Positions 54,191 to 63,346 of a stretch of DNA of 64,000 nucleotides are shown here, in pieces. The DNA lies in the NCBI RefSeq assembly GCF_001556105.1, contig NZ_LSIF01000073.1:76941-140940 (forward strand), in the 5' to 3' direction. The position numbers were made by a program, and so were the translations under genes. Numbering within the stretch: the stretch's first letter is position 1; the number at the start of each line of letters is the position of its first letter. Below the pieces are notes generated by a model. That model did not search any database. It saw only the letters and a list, made by a program, of their open reading frames with translations, and was not told where the DNA came from. This DNA is from Pseudoxanthomonas mexicana. GTDB lineage: Bacteria > Pseudomonadota > Gammaproteobacteria > Xanthomonadales > Xanthomonadaceae.

Positions 54191-55312
54191 ATGCGCCGGC
54201 TGACTGTCGTCCAGCTGCTGCCGGCGCTGGAATCCGGCGGTGTCGAACGCTCCACCCTCGAAGTCGCCGATGCACTGGCGCGCGCCGGCCATCGTGCCGT
54301 GGTCGTCTCCGCGGGCGGCCGTCTCGAACCGGCCTTGCGTGCCGCCGGCGCCGAACACATCACGCTCGATATCGGCCGCAAGTCGCTGCTGACACTGCGC
54401 CATGCCGCTGCACTGCGACGGCTGTTCGCCGAGGTCGGCGCCGATATCGTGCATGCGCGTTCGCGCCTGCCGGCGTGGATCGGCCTGTGGGCGGTGCGCA
54501 GCATGCCGTCGGCATCGCGGCCGCGCTTCATCACCACCATGCACGGACTGAATTCACCAAGCCGCTACAGCGCGGTGATGACGCGCGGCGAGCGGGTGAT
54601 CTGCGTGTCGGAGACCGTGCGCGGCTATCTGCTGCAGCACTACCCGCGCACGGATCCCGGCAAGCTGGTGGTGATTCCGCGCGGCATCGATCCGGCGCAG
54701 TTCCCGCGCGCCGCGCATCCGGATCCCGATGCGCGCGCGTGGGCGGCGACGCAGCATCCCGCGTTGTCGGGCGATGGGCCGCTGCTGCTGTTGCCGGGAC
54801 GCGGCACGCGGCTGAAGGGGCATCGCGAAGCGATCGTGCTGCTGGGCCGTCTGCGGGCGGTGGGCGTGGAGGCCCGGCTATGGATGCCTGGCACCCGTGA
54901 AGCGGGGCGCGAGCAGTACGTGGCCGAACTGGAAGCGGAGGCGCAGTTGGGTGCGGTGGCCGATGCGCTCGCGATCACGCCACCTACCGCGCAGATCGCC
55001 CGCGCCTATGCCGCCAGCGATCTGGTGCTGCAGCTGTCGCGCAAGCCCGAGGCCTTCGGCCGCACGGTGATCGAGGCGCTCTCGGTGGGACGCCCGGTGG
55101 TCGGCTGGGCGCATGGCGGCGTGGGCGAACTGCTGACGGAACTGCAGCCCCAGGGTGCGGTGCCGATCTTCGATGAAGACCACCTGTTCAATAGCGTGAC
55201 GGCGATGCTCGCCCATCCGCCGCCGCCATTGGCTACGATGGACACCTACACCCTGCGCGCGATGCAGGACGCCACGCTCGCCCTCTACCACGATCTCGCC
55301 GATGACCGCTGA
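54191..55312 (+). CDS. Glycosyltransferase family 4
   Basis: A 373-aa GT-B glycosyltransferase that likely adds a sugar in the lipopolysaccharide core. The acceptor domain starts VVQLLPALESGGVERSTLEV, with HARSRLPAWIGLWAV following. The donor domain carries VVIPRGIDPAQF, LLLPGRGTRLKGHREAIVLL and the family 4 signature KPEAFGRTVIEALSVGRPVV, including the EX7E pair. No membrane helix is present, so it acts on the inner face of the membrane. The O-antigen ligase-like gene overlaps it by 11 bases. The sugar and acceptor are not resolved. Confidence 0.9.
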   Translation: MRRLTVVQLLPALESGGVERSTLEVADALARAGHRAVVVSAGGRLEPALRAAGAEHITLDIGRKSLLTLRHAAALRRLFAEVGADIVHARSRLPAWIGLWAVRSMPSASRPRFITTMHGLNSPSRYSAVMTRGERVICVSETVRGYLLQHYPRTDPGKLVVIPRGIDPAQFPRAAHPDPDARAWAATQHPALSGDGPLLLLPGRGTRLKGHREAIVLLGRLRAVGVEARLWMPGTREAGREQYVAELEAEAQLGAVADALAITPPTAQIARAYAASDLVLQLSRKPEAFGRTVIEALSVGRPVVGWAHGGVGELLTELQPQGAVPIFDEDHLFNSVTAMLAHPPPPLATMDTYTLRAMQDATLALYHDLADDR

Positions 55313-56624
55313 CTCGCCGTCGATTCCTGTTTCGCCCACCCGCCGCGAGGGGCATGGCTGGCGCTGGGCGCCCGCGTGGGTGCTGGCCTACGTCGCGCTG
55401 TGGCCCGCGCCCGGGTATGCCGAAGCGGTGATGGTGTTGGGCGCACTGGCGGCGATCGTGCGCCTGCTGCTGGGGCGTTTCCGTGGCAGCGCGCGCCTGT
55501 TGAGCGGCGGCGCATGGGCGTTGACCAGCGCGCTGTTCGCCGCGTACTGGCTGCCGCAGGCGATCTCGGCGATCGATGCGGTCGACACGCCGCGTGCGCT
55601 GCGTGAGGCCGCGGTAGACCTGCGCTACCTGCCGTTCCTGTGGTTGACGGCAGCGGCGGTGGCAAATGCAACGGCACGACGCGCGACGTTCAACGGCTTG
55701 GCGATCATCGTGGCGATCTGGACGCTGGATGCGCTGGCGCAGGTCGTCTTCGGCACCAGCCCGTTGTTCTGGGGGTTGGACCAGCTCAAGCAGCTGATCA
55801 GCGGGCGGCCGATGTGCACCGCGGATCAGATGGCCGGTATCGACCGGCTCAGCGGCTTCCTCGGTCCATGCAATCGCAAGCTGGGCGTGGTGATGGCCAG
55901 CCTGTCGCCGTTCCTGCTGTTCGCCGCCGCGAAGCGCCTGGAGACACTGGGCTGGCTGCTCGCCGCGGGTGCGATCGGCCTCGTCGTCCTGCTGGCAGGC
56001 GCGCGGGCGGCATGGATCACCTACGCGCTGGTGCTCGTGGCATCCGGTTGGCGACTGCTCGGGCTGCGCCGCATGCTGGGCGTGATGGCGGCGGGCACGC
56101 TGGTGTTGACCCTGCTTTCGGTATCGTCCGTGCAGGTACGCGACCGCATCATGCTGACGGCCCAGGCGCTGACTGCCGATGAGTCGGGAGTGGACACGGC
56201 CCTGTCGGGCCGTGCGCAGATCTGGTCTGCCGCAGTCTGCATGGTGCTCCATCACCCGATCAATGGCGTCGGTGCCCGTGGCTTCCGCGAGGCCTATCCC
56301 GCCTGCACCACGGATACCGGACAGCGTCCGGAATGGGGCCAGGGCCCAGCCTTCCATGCCCACCAGATCGTGCTCGAAGTGCTCAGTGAAACCGGCGTCA
56401 TCGGCCTGCTGTTGTGGCTGGCCGGTGCCGCGCTCGCGTGGCGGGCGTGGCGCTACGCCACGCCGCAGGCCAAGGAACGCGCGCGGCCGGCGATGCTGGC
56501 GTTGGCCGTCACGGTGTTCCCGCTCAACACCCATCTTGCGTTCTATTCCACCTTCTGGGGCGGGCTGACGCTGATGCTGGCCGCGCTGTATGCCGGCAGT
56601 CTGCTGGCGCGCGATGACGAGTGA
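55302..56624 (+). CDS. waaL: O-antigen ligase-like (WaaL/Wzy_C) membrane protein
   Basis: A 440-aa polytopic membrane protein with about ten hydrophobic segments, of the Wzy_C/O-antigen ligase family that joins O-antigen or other polymers to the lipid A core in the periplasm. The large periplasmic loop (about 280-360) ends with a segment rich in His and Arg (HHPINGVGARGFREAYP and HAHQIVLEVLSE) as in ligases. The start overlaps the glycosyltransferase gene, and the acyltransferase gene overlaps its end by 11 bases, so the three form a tight operon. A Wzy polymerase role is the main alternative. Confidence 0.85.
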   Translation: MTADSPSIPVSPTRREGHGWRWAPAWVLAYVALWPAPGYAEAVMVLGALAAIVRLLLGRFRGSARLLSGGAWALTSALFAAYWLPQAISAIDAVDTPRALREAAVDLRYLPFLWLTAAAVANATARRATFNGLAIIVAIWTLDALAQVVFGTSPLFWGLDQLKQLISGRPMCTADQMAGIDRLSGFLGPCNRKLGVVMASLSPFLLFAAAKRLETLGWLLAAGAIGLVVLLAGARAAWITYALVLVASGWRLLGLRRMLGVMAAGTLVLTLLSVSSVQVRDRIMLTAQALTADESGVDTALSGRAQIWSAAVCMVLHHPINGVGARGFREAYPACTTDTGQRPEWGQGPAFHAHQIVLEVLSETGVIGLLLWLAGAALAWRAWRYATPQAKERARPAMLALAVTVFPLNTHLAFYSTFWGGLTLMLAALYAGSLLARDDE

Positions 56625-57519
56625 TCGTGTCGCGGGTGTCCGCTGCTGGTTCGTTGCGCCCGCCAACCTGATCGCTGCCGGTATCGCGCGATTGCCGCAA
56701 CGCCTGCTGCTGGCAGTGGGCAGGGCCGGCACCTGGGTGTTGTGGCCACTGCTGGGCAAGCGGCGCCGATACGCGGCGACCAACATCGCGATGTGTTTTC
56801 CCGCGCTGGACGAGCGCGCACAAGCGCAGCTGCTGCGCGACAACCTGCGTGCGACGGTGACCGGTGTCCTCGAGCTGATCCGCGGCTGGTACGCGCCTGC
56901 TCCCCGCCTGCACGGGCTGGCCGACGTGCAGGGCCTGGAACATGTGCGTGCCGCACAGGCCCAGGGACGCGGGGTGCTGCTGTTCGGCGGGCATTTCCCG
57001 CATTCGGAACTGTGCGCGCGCCTGCTGGGCGAAGCGCTGGGCGACCGGGTCACCATCGTCGCGCGGCGCAACAACGATCCCTGCATCGAGCGCATGCTGG
57101 ACGAGGCGCGGCGACGCGTGTTCGCCGATGTCGTCGGCAAGAAGGATGTGCGTGGCTTGCTGCGCGCGCTGTCGCGCGGCGCGATCGTTGCGTATTCGGC
57201 CGATCAGGATTTCAACTACCAGAATGCCTTCGTGCCGTTCTTCGGCATCCAGGCGGCGACGCTGGCGGCCACGCCCGATCTCGCCCGCCGTGGCAATGCG
57301 GTGGTGCTGCCGTTCTGGTTCCATCGCGATGCCGACGGGCGCTATCAGTTGCGCGTCGAACCGACGTGGCGGGGATGGCCCAGCGATGATCCGGTACAGG
57401 ACGCGGCGCGCTACATGGCCGAGCTGGAGGCCGTCGTCCGCCGGCATCCCGAGCAGTACCTGTGGGTGCACCGGCGGTTCAAGACGCGGCCGCCGGGCGA
57501 GCCGGATCTCTACCGGTAG
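56614..57519 (+). CDS. LpxL/LpxM-type lipid A acyltransferase, copy 1
   Basis: A 301-aa inner-membrane lauroyl/myristoyl-type acyltransferase (lysophospholipid acyltransferase family). The N-terminal membrane segment (about 15-40) is followed by NIAMCFPALDERAQAQLL and the catalytic HX4E motif in GGHFPHSELC. Further typical segments are SADQDFNYQNAFVPFFG and YLWVHRRFKTRPPGEPDLY. ATG 56614 overlaps the O-antigen ligase stop. It ends in the palindrome CTACCGGTAG, shared with the stop of the convergent paralog at 57510. Which secondary acyl chain it adds is unknown. Confidence 0.9.
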   Translation: MTSDRVAGVRCWFVAPANLIAAGIARLPQRLLLAVGRAGTWVLWPLLGKRRRYAATNIAMCFPALDERAQAQLLRDNLRATVTGVLELIRGWYAPAPRLHGLADVQGLEHVRAAQAQGRGVLLFGGHFPHSELCARLLGEALGDRVTIVARRNNDPCIERMLDEARRRVFADVVGKKDVRGLLRALSRGAIVAYSADQDFNYQNAFVPFFGIQAATLAATPDLARRGNAVVLPFWFHRDADGRYQLRVEPTWRGWPSDDPVQDAARYMAELEAVVRRHPEQYLWVHRRFKTRPPGEPDLYR

Positions 57520-58442
57520 AGTTCGCCGCGGCCGTCGGGCTGGCGCTTGAAGCGCCGGTGGATCCACAGGTATTGCGTGGGTGCCGCGCGCACCATCGCT
57601 TCGATCGCGGCGATCACGCGCGCGGTGTCGGTCGTGGCGTCGGACGACGGGAAGTCTTCGAGCGCCGGTGACAGCGTCAGCGTGTAACCGCCGTCCTCGC
57701 GCCGCACGTGCGAGAACGCGATGACGGCCGCACCCGAAAGCCGCGCAAGCTGGTGCGTGGAGGTCAGGCTGTAGGCGGGATGGCCGAAGAACGGCACGAA
57801 GACGCTCTCGCCGCGGCGCGTGTCCTGGTCCGGTGCGAACCACAGCAGTCCGCCCTGCTTGAGATGCTTCAGGGCAGGACGCAGCTCGTCGCGAGTGAAC
57901 ATCGCGGTGGCATAACGCAGCCGGCCGCGCTTGACCGCCCATTCCATCGCGCCCTGGTTGTGCGGGCGGTACATGCCGGCCAGTGGCGCGTAGTCGCACA
58001 TCAGCCGCGCCGACATCTCCAGCGTGGTGAAGTGGCCGGATACCACGATCACGCCACGGCCGCCGGCACGCGCCGCCGCCAGGTGTTCCAGGCCTTCCAC
58101 CTGCAGGCCCTTGCGCATCGGGTCGACGCTGCCCCACCAGGCGCGGGCGAATTCGAACAGGCCGATACCGAGCTCGGCGAAGCTGGCCCTGGCCAGCGCG
58201 TCCTGCTCGGCGGACGAACGCGCCGGGAAGCACAGCGCGATATTGCGGCGGGCGATCTCGCGGCGTTCGCGCATCGCCATGAAGAACAGTGCACCGATCA
58301 GGCGCCCGAGCCACCGCTGCAGCGTCCACGGCAGGCGTGCCACCAGCCACGCCAGACCTATGCCGATCCAGGCCGGCCATTGCCGTGGCCCCAGCGGGAG
58401 GCGCTCACCGGCGGCGGAGGGTTTCTTCTCGGATTCAGCCAT
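57510..58442 (-). CDS. lpxL: LpxL/HtrB lipid A acyltransferase, copy 2
   Basis: A 310-aa acyltransferase of the same family, nearer to LpxL (HtrB) than copy 1. It has a membrane-associated N-terminus (about 22-55), RRNIALCFPARSSAEQDAL, the HX4E motif in SGHFTTLEMSARL, QDTRRGESVFVPFFGHPAY divided over the acceptor site, and YLWIHRRFKRQPDGRGELYR. LpxL adds laurate to the lipid A precursor. Its last codons lie on the palindrome that also encodes the end of copy 1, so the two genes overlap by 10 bases tail to tail. It is divergent from waaA across 39 bases. Confidence 0.93.
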   Translation of the reverse strand: MAESEKKPSAAGERLPLGPRQWPAWIGIGLAWLVARLPWTLQRWLGRLIGALFFMAMRERREIARRNIALCFPARSSAEQDALARASFAELGIGLFEFARAWWGSVDPMRKGLQVEGLEHLAAARAGGRGVIVVSGHFTTLEMSARLMCDYAPLAGMYRPHNQGAMEWAVKRGRLRYATAMFTRDELRPALKHLKQGGLLWFAPDQDTRRGESVFVPFFGHPAYSLTSTHQLARLSGAAVIAFSHVRREDGGYTLTLSPALEDFPSSDATTDTARVIAAIEAMVRAAPTQYLWIHRRFKRQPDGRGELYR

Positions 58443-58481
58443 GGCCCATTGTAGCGGCGGCCCCGGGTATCCTTGTCGCCC

Positions 58482-59783
58482 ATGTCGAACCGTACCGCCG
58501 AACGCCTGCTGCGTGCCCTGTATTCGGTGGTGCTCTACGTGCTGACGCCGGTGACGGTGTACCACCTGATCTGGCGCGGTTTCCGGTATCCGGACTACTT
58601 CCAGCGCTGGAACGAACGCTACGGCAGCTACGACATGCCCGGCGGCACGGTCGATGTCTGGCTGCACGCCGTGTCGGTCGGCGAGGTGAACGCGGCTGCG
58701 CCCGTCGTGGATGCGTTGCTGAAGCGGCATCGCGGGCTGCGCCTGCTGATCACCACGATCACCCCGACCGGATCGCAGCGGGTGCAGGCGTTGTGGGGCG
58801 ACCGCGTGCTGCACGTGTACTCGCCGTACGATCTTCCAGGCGCCGTCGCACGTTTCCTCACGCATTTCCCGCCGCGGCTGGCGTTGATCATGGAAACCGA
58901 GCTGTGGCCCAGCCTGCTGTTCGGCTGCCACGATCGCCGCGTGCCGGTATACATCCTCAACGCACGCCTGTCCGCCCGTTCGCTGCGCGGCTACAGCGTG
59001 CTGCGACCGCTGATCGCGCGCACGCTGCGTACCGTGCGCAAGGTGGCGGCGCAATCCGAAGACGATGCCGGGCGCTTCGTCCAGCTTGGTGCGGCACCCG
59101 AGCAGGTGCGCGATGTCGGCAATCTCAAGTTCGATATTCCCGTCCCGACCAACGTGGCCGAGGTGGTCGCCGGTTTCCGCCAGCACCTCGCCGCGGGGCG
59201 TCGCGTCTGGATCGCCGCCAGCACGCACGAGGACGAAGAGGCACCCGTGCTCGCCATCCACGCCCGCCTGCGCAAGCGCTGGCCCGACCTGCTGCTGTTG
59301 TGGGCGCCGCGGCATCCGGAACGTTTCCCGCGCGTCGTGGAGGCCGCTGGTGAAGCCGGCTGGAACGTGGGAACCCGTCGCGCGGATGGCTGGCCGGGCG
59401 CGAACAACGATGTCTTCGTGCTCGACACGCTGGGCGAGTTGATGGCCTTCTTCGCCTGCGCCGACGTGGCCTTCGTCGGCGGCAGCCTGCAGGCCATCGG
59501 CGGCCACAACATGCTGGAACCGGCGGCCGTCGGAACACCGGCCGTCACCGGCCCGCATCTGCACAACTTCAGCGAGATTTCCCGCCTGCTCAGGGACGCC
59601 GACGCCCTGGTGATCGCGCCGGACGCGGCGGGCGTGGGCGATGCGGTCGAAGACCTGCTGGCGGACGATGCACGGCGTCATGAAGTCGCCGCGCGCGGCC
59701 GCGCGCTGGTCGAACATGGCCGCGGCGCGCTGGCGCGCACGCTGGTGATGATCGCGCCGCACCTGCCGGTGCCGGTGGCATGA
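58482..59783 (+). CDS. waaA: Kdo transferase WaaA
   Basis: 3-deoxy-D-manno-octulosonic acid transferase (GT30) that links Kdo to lipid A on the inner face of the membrane. The 433-aa protein begins with an N-terminal hydrophobic anchor (about 8-27), then WLHAVSVGEVNAA with the catalytic Glu, ITTITPTGSQRVQAL, IMETELWPSLLFGC, ILNARLSARS, WIAASTHEDEEAPVLA and the donor-site FVGGSLQAIGGHNMLEPAA. TATCCT at 58468-58473 lies eight bases before ATG 58482 and no Shine-Dalgarno is visible. The following CoA-transferase gene overlaps by ATGA. Confidence 0.97.
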   Translation: MSNRTAERLLRALYSVVLYVLTPVTVYHLIWRGFRYPDYFQRWNERYGSYDMPGGTVDVWLHAVSVGEVNAAAPVVDALLKRHRGLRLLITTITPTGSQRVQALWGDRVLHVYSPYDLPGAVARFLTHFPPRLALIMETELWPSLLFGCHDRRVPVYILNARLSARSLRGYSVLRPLIARTLRTVRKVAAQSEDDAGRFVQLGAAPEQVRDVGNLKFDIPVPTNVAEVVAGFRQHLAAGRRVWIAASTHEDEEAPVLAIHARLRKRWPDLLLLWAPRHPERFPRVVEAAGEAGWNVGTRRADGWPGANNDVFVLDTLGELMAFFACADVAFVGGSLQAIGGHNMLEPAAVGTPAVTGPHLHNFSEISRLLRDADALVIAPDAAGVGDAVEDLLADDARRHEVAARGRALVEHGRGALARTLVMIAPHLPVPVA

Positions 59784-61000
59784 GTACGGCCACGCCGCGT
59801 GCGCTGGCCGGCGTGCGGGTGCTGGACCTGACCCGCGTGCTCGCCGGCCCGTGGTGCACGCAGGTGCTTGCCGACCTCGGCGCCGAGGTCATCAAGGTGG
59901 AACGTCCGGGCAGCGGCGACGACACGCGCGGCTGGGGGCCGCCTTTCCTGCGCGATGCCGAGGGGAACGAAACCGCGGAGTCGGCGTATTACCTGTGCGC
60001 CAACCGCAACAAACGGTCGCTGACGGTGGACATCGCCACCCTCGAAGGCCAAACGATCATCCGTCGCCTTGCGCTGCAGAGCGATGTGCTGGTGGAGAAT
60101 TTCAAGGTGGGCGACATGGCGCGTCACGGTCTGGATGCCGCGACGCTGCGCGCCGAGCATCCACGGCTGGTGTACTGCTCGATCACCGGTTTCGGCCATC
60201 ATGGTCCTCACGCGCAACGCGCCGGCTACGACTTCGCGATCCAGGGGCTCGGTGGCCTGATGAGCGTGACCGGTGCGGCCGATGGCGAACCGCAGAAGGT
60301 CGGGGTCGCGGTCGCCGATCTGTTCACCGGCATGTACGCCACCGTCGCGATCCTCGCCGCGCTTCGCCACCGTGACGCCACCGGCGAAGGCCAGGTGATC
60401 GACATGGCCCTGCTCGATGCGCAGGTCGCGATGCTCGCCAACCTGGGCAGCCACTACCTGGTCGGCGGCGAGGTGCCGCCGCGGCAGGGCAATGCGCATG
60501 CCAACATCGTGCCGTACCAGGTCTTCGCCGTCGCCGATGGTCACCTCATCGTGGCGGTCGGCAACGACCGCCAGTTCGCGCGCTTGTGCGACGTGCTGGG
60601 AAATGCCCTGTTGGCCAGTGACGCGCGCTTCGCGACCAATGCGGGACGCGTACGCCATCGCGATGTGCTGGTGCCGATGTTGCAGGCGGCATTCGTCTCG
60701 CGAGATAGGCAGGCGTGGCTGACGTTACTCGAAGCGGCCGGCATTCCGTGCGGACCCGTCAACGACATCGCCGATGTATTCGCCGATCCGCAGGTGCGGG
60801 CGCGTGGCATGGTGGGGCATGTCGGGCATCCGCACGCCGGCACGGTTCCGCTGGTCGCGAGTCCGCTGAAGCTGTCGGCCACGCCGGTGGAGCTGCGGCA
60901 TGCGCCGCCGTGGCTGGGACAGCACACCGACGAGGTATTGCGCGAGGCGGGTTACGACGATGCGGAGATCGCCGCGCTGCATGCGCGTGGCGCGATCTGA
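59780..61000 (+). CDS. Class III CoA-transferase (CaiB/BaiF family)
   Basis: A 406-aa CoA-transferase that moves CoA between organic acids in a dimer with interlocked subunits. Family marks are LAGVRVLDLTRVLAGPWCTQ, GAEVIKVERPGSGDDTRGWG, NRNKRSLTVDI, ITGFGHHGPHAQRAGYDF and the catalytic Asp in ALLDAQVAML near residue 212. The start overlaps waaA by ATGA, so it is translated with it, although its substrate (formyl-, carnitinyl-, succinyl- or other acyl-CoA) is unknown. A REP pair follows. Confidence 0.92.
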   Translation: MSTATPRALAGVRVLDLTRVLAGPWCTQVLADLGAEVIKVERPGSGDDTRGWGPPFLRDAEGNETAESAYYLCANRNKRSLTVDIATLEGQTIIRRLALQSDVLVENFKVGDMARHGLDAATLRAEHPRLVYCSITGFGHHGPHAQRAGYDFAIQGLGGLMSVTGAADGEPQKVGVAVADLFTGMYATVAILAALRHRDATGEGQVIDMALLDAQVAMLANLGSHYLVGGEVPPRQGNAHANIVPYQVFAVADGHLIVAVGNDRQFARLCDVLGNALLASDARFATNAGRVRHRDVLVPMLQAAFVSRDRQAWLTLLEAAGIPCGPVNDIADVFADPQVRARGMVGHVGHPHAGTVPLVASPLKLSATPVELRHAPPWLGQHTDEVLREAGYDDAEIAALHARGAI

Positions 61001-61001
61001 G

Positions 61002-61105
61002 CTGTAGGTGCAGGAGCGACGTGAGTCGCGGCCGCGAGTCTTCCGCTTGCTTCGACATATCCGGGTTACTGAGACGTGCGGTCGCGACTCAGGTCGCTCC
61101 TACAG
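61002..61105. repeat. REPIN-like inverted REP pair
   Basis: The left arm (61002-61035) starts CTGTAGG and continues AGCGACGTGAGTCGCGGC; the right arm (61078-61105) is the reverse complement of the same 28-base unit with two mismatches. The left copy carries an additional 6-base TGCAGG just after CTGTAGG, probably a local duplication. Two REPs in inverted orientation with a 42-base spacer are typical of REPINs spread by a RAYT transposase; no RAYT gene lies in this window. Confidence 0.75.
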
Positions 61106-61126
61106 AAATTCCCGGGTCCTGAAACG

Positions 61127-61154
61127 ACGACGGCGGGTCGAAGCCCGCCGTCGT
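61127..61154 (-). terminator. Terminator of the tolC-like gene
   Basis: ACGACGGCGGG and CCCGCCGTCGT form a perfect 11-bp stem with loop TCGAAG; read on the minus strand it lies 21 bases after the tolC-like stop and ends GTCGTTTC. It may also act on the plus-strand transcript. Confidence 0.75.
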
Positions 61155-61175
61155 GATCGCGAGGAGCGCGAGGCG

Positions 61176-62522
61176 CTACTGCGAGACCGGCTGCGACGAC
61201 AGACGCGCTTCGGCGTCGGCGGTCAGCAGGCGGTTCACGTCCTGCACGTCGGCGCCATCCAGCGTGCCGGCGGCCTGCTCGAGCAGCAGGCGGTTCTGCA
61301 GGAAGCGGTAGCGTGCCTGCGCGTACTCGACCTGCGCCTGGAACAGGGTGCGCTGGTTCTGCAGCACGTCCAGCACGGTGCGGGTACCGACTTCCAGGCC
61401 GACCTGCGAGGCATCCAGCGCGCTCTGCGCCGAGACGACGGCCAGGCGACGTGCTTCCACTTCGGTCACGCCCGCGATCAGCGCCTGGTAGGTATTGCTG
61501 GTGTTGCGCACGAGCGCGCGGCGGGTTTGTTCAAGCGTGTCGGAAGCGCGGTCACGCTGCGCGAGCGCCTGGCGCACGCCGGACTGCGTGGCGCCACCAG
61601 AGAAGATCGGTACGGTCAGCGTCACGCCCCAGTTGTAGCCTTCGCCGTCCTGCGACAGCGTGCCCGGCACGCTGTCCCACGCAGTGCCGTTGGTGTAGCG
61701 ACCGCTGAAGCTGAGCGTCGGGTAGTGGCCTGCGCGTGCACTCGAGACACCGTGCTGCGCGGACTCCAGCGAGTATTCCGCCGACTTCAGGCCCGGGTTC
61801 TGGTCCAGCGCGCGATCCACCCAGCCCTGTGCGTTCTGCTCCGGCGGCAGCTCGGGGCGGAAGTCGTCCGGCAAGCCCTTCAGGCCGCTGATCGGCTGGC
61901 CGGTGATCTCGGCCAGCGCGCGGTAGCTGTCGTCCAGTGCGTTGCGGGCGAGGATGGTGTTGGCGCGCGCGCTGTCGTACTGCGCGCGGGCTTCATGCAC
62001 GTCGGTGATCGGTGCAAGACCCACGTCCAGACGCTTCTGCGCGTAGTCGAACTGCTTCTTCGACGCCGCTTCATTGGTCTCGGCGGCCGCCAGCGATTCG
62101 ATACCGATCAGCACGTTGAAGTACGCGGCCGAGGTGCGGGTGATCAACAGGTTGTTTGCCGAGGCCAGCGTGTAGTCGGCGGCCTGGCTGACGGCGCGCT
62201 GGCCACGCAGGTTCGCGATACGGCTCCAGTCGAAGATGGTCTGGCTGACCGATGCGCCATAGCTGCGGCTGTTGCCGTCGCCCAGCGGATTGCCCGGACG
62301 GCTGTCGTGGGTCAGCGTGTACCCGGCGCTGCCGCTGACTTGCGGCAGTAGCGCCGCACGCGCACGCGCCGCGCCTTCCTTGTCGATCAGGCGGGTGGAC
62401 TCGGCGATCGACAAGGTCGGGTCACCGGTGCGCGCCAGCTCATAGGTCTGCATCAGGTCGGTGGCGCCGGCCGCGGACGGCAGGGCCAAGGCGAGCGCGA
62501 GTACGAGGGGGCGACGGCTCAT
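61176..62522 (-). CDS. tolC: TolC family outer-membrane channel
   Basis: A 448-aa outer-membrane efflux protein with signal peptide (1-20, ending AAGAT) and two OEP repeats (about 25-210 and 230-420). Repeat marks include DLMQTYELARTGDPTLSIAE, QTIFDWSRIANLRGQRAVS, RLDVGLAPITDVHEARAQYD and the second set NWGVTLTVPIFSGGATQSGVR and GLEVGTRTVLDVLQNQRTLFQ. TolC trimers form the outer-membrane exit for RND pumps and type I secretion. It lies 21 bases after pcm and is probably cotranscribed with it. Its own terminator is at 61127. Confidence 0.95.
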   Translation of the reverse strand: MSRRPLVLALALALPSAAGATDLMQTYELARTGDPTLSIAESTRLIDKEGAARARAALLPQVSGSAGYTLTHDSRPGNPLGDGNSRSYGASVSQTIFDWSRIANLRGQRAVSQAADYTLASANNLLITRTSAAYFNVLIGIESLAAAETNEAASKKQFDYAQKRLDVGLAPITDVHEARAQYDSARANTILARNALDDSYRALAEITGQPISGLKGLPDDFRPELPPEQNAQGWVDRALDQNPGLKSAEYSLESAQHGVSSARAGHYPTLSFSGRYTNGTAWDSVPGTLSQDGEGYNWGVTLTVPIFSGGATQSGVRQALAQRDRASDTLEQTRRALVRNTSNTYQALIAGVTEVEARRLAVVSAQSALDASQVGLEVGTRTVLDVLQNQRTLFQAQVEYAQARYRFLQNRLLLEQAAGTLDGADVQDVNRLLTADAEARLSSQPVSQ

Positions 62523-62543
62523 GCGGGTTCCTTTTTTATTTCT

Positions 62544-63212
62544 TCAGAAGACGAACTGGGGCGCCGGTGCGGCGCCGACCAGATAGGGGAGGTCGGTTTC
62601 GAACAACGATTCGATGCGCACGCCGTTGACATCGGCCACATGCAGCACGGCTTCCATCACCGGCGAGGCGCCACGCACGACGAACAGGCGGCCACCGGGG
62701 CGCAGCCATGGCAGGAAGCGGGCCGGCACGGTCGCGACGGCGCCGGTCACGCAGATGACGTCGAAACGGCGGTCGGTATCCCACGAAAGCGCGTCGACGG
62801 CCTCGATGCGGACGTTGTTGCCGAGGCCGGTGGCGTCAAGGCGTGCACGCGCGGCATCGGCCAGGTCGGGATGGATCTCCAGGCTGACGACGTCGCGCGC
62901 CAGGCGCGCCAGGCAGGCGGTCAGGTAGCCGCTTCCGGTGCCGATCTCCAGCACGTCTTCGTCGGCCTGCGGCTTCAGCGCCTGCAGCGTGCGGCCTTCG
63001 ATGACCGGTTTCGCCATCGTCTGCCCATGGCCCAGCGGCAGTTCCAGGTCCGCGTAAGCCAGGGCGCGGTGCGACTCGGCCACGAAGGCTTCGCGCGGCA
63101 GCGTGGCCAGTGTGTCCAGCACGCGCGCATCCAGCACGTCCCAGGGACGTACCTGCTGCTCGACCATGTTTTCGCGGGCCTGGGTGTAGTTGATCGTCAT
63201 GGGGGTGGTCAT
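62544..63212 (-). CDS. pcm: Protein-L-isoaspartate O-methyltransferase family
   Basis: A 222-aa SAM-dependent methyltransferase of the isoaspartyl repair family. It contains NYTQARENMVEQQVRPWDVLD, the family core LPREAFV and then GHGQTMAKPVIEGRTLQAL, SAM motif VLEIGTGSGYLTACLA and VTGAVATVP. The C-terminal strand PAPQFVF closes the sheet. ATG 63212 and ATG 63200 are both possible; the former is used. Pcm and TolC genes are neighbours in xanthomonads, which supports an operon. Relatives in this position have not all been shown to be true isoaspartyl enzymes. Confidence 0.9.
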   Translation of the reverse strand: MTTPMTINYTQARENMVEQQVRPWDVLDARVLDTLATLPREAFVAESHRALAYADLELPLGHGQTMAKPVIEGRTLQALKPQADEDVLEIGTGSGYLTACLARLARDVVSLEIHPDLADAARARLDATGLGNNVRIEAVDALSWDTDRRFDVICVTGAVATVPARFLPWLRPGGRLFVVRGASPVMEAVLHVADVNGVRIESLFETDLPYLVGAAPAPQFVF

Positions 63213-63346
63213 CCGACGCGGAAGGCTGGGCCGGGCATTTTACCGGGCTGGCTGCGTCCGCGCTGCGCAAGGATCACGGCAGCCGCGGCGGCGGGCGCAG
63301 TGCCGGAAGTCACCGCAACCTCCGTCGCCCGGGGCAGGCTTCAGCT

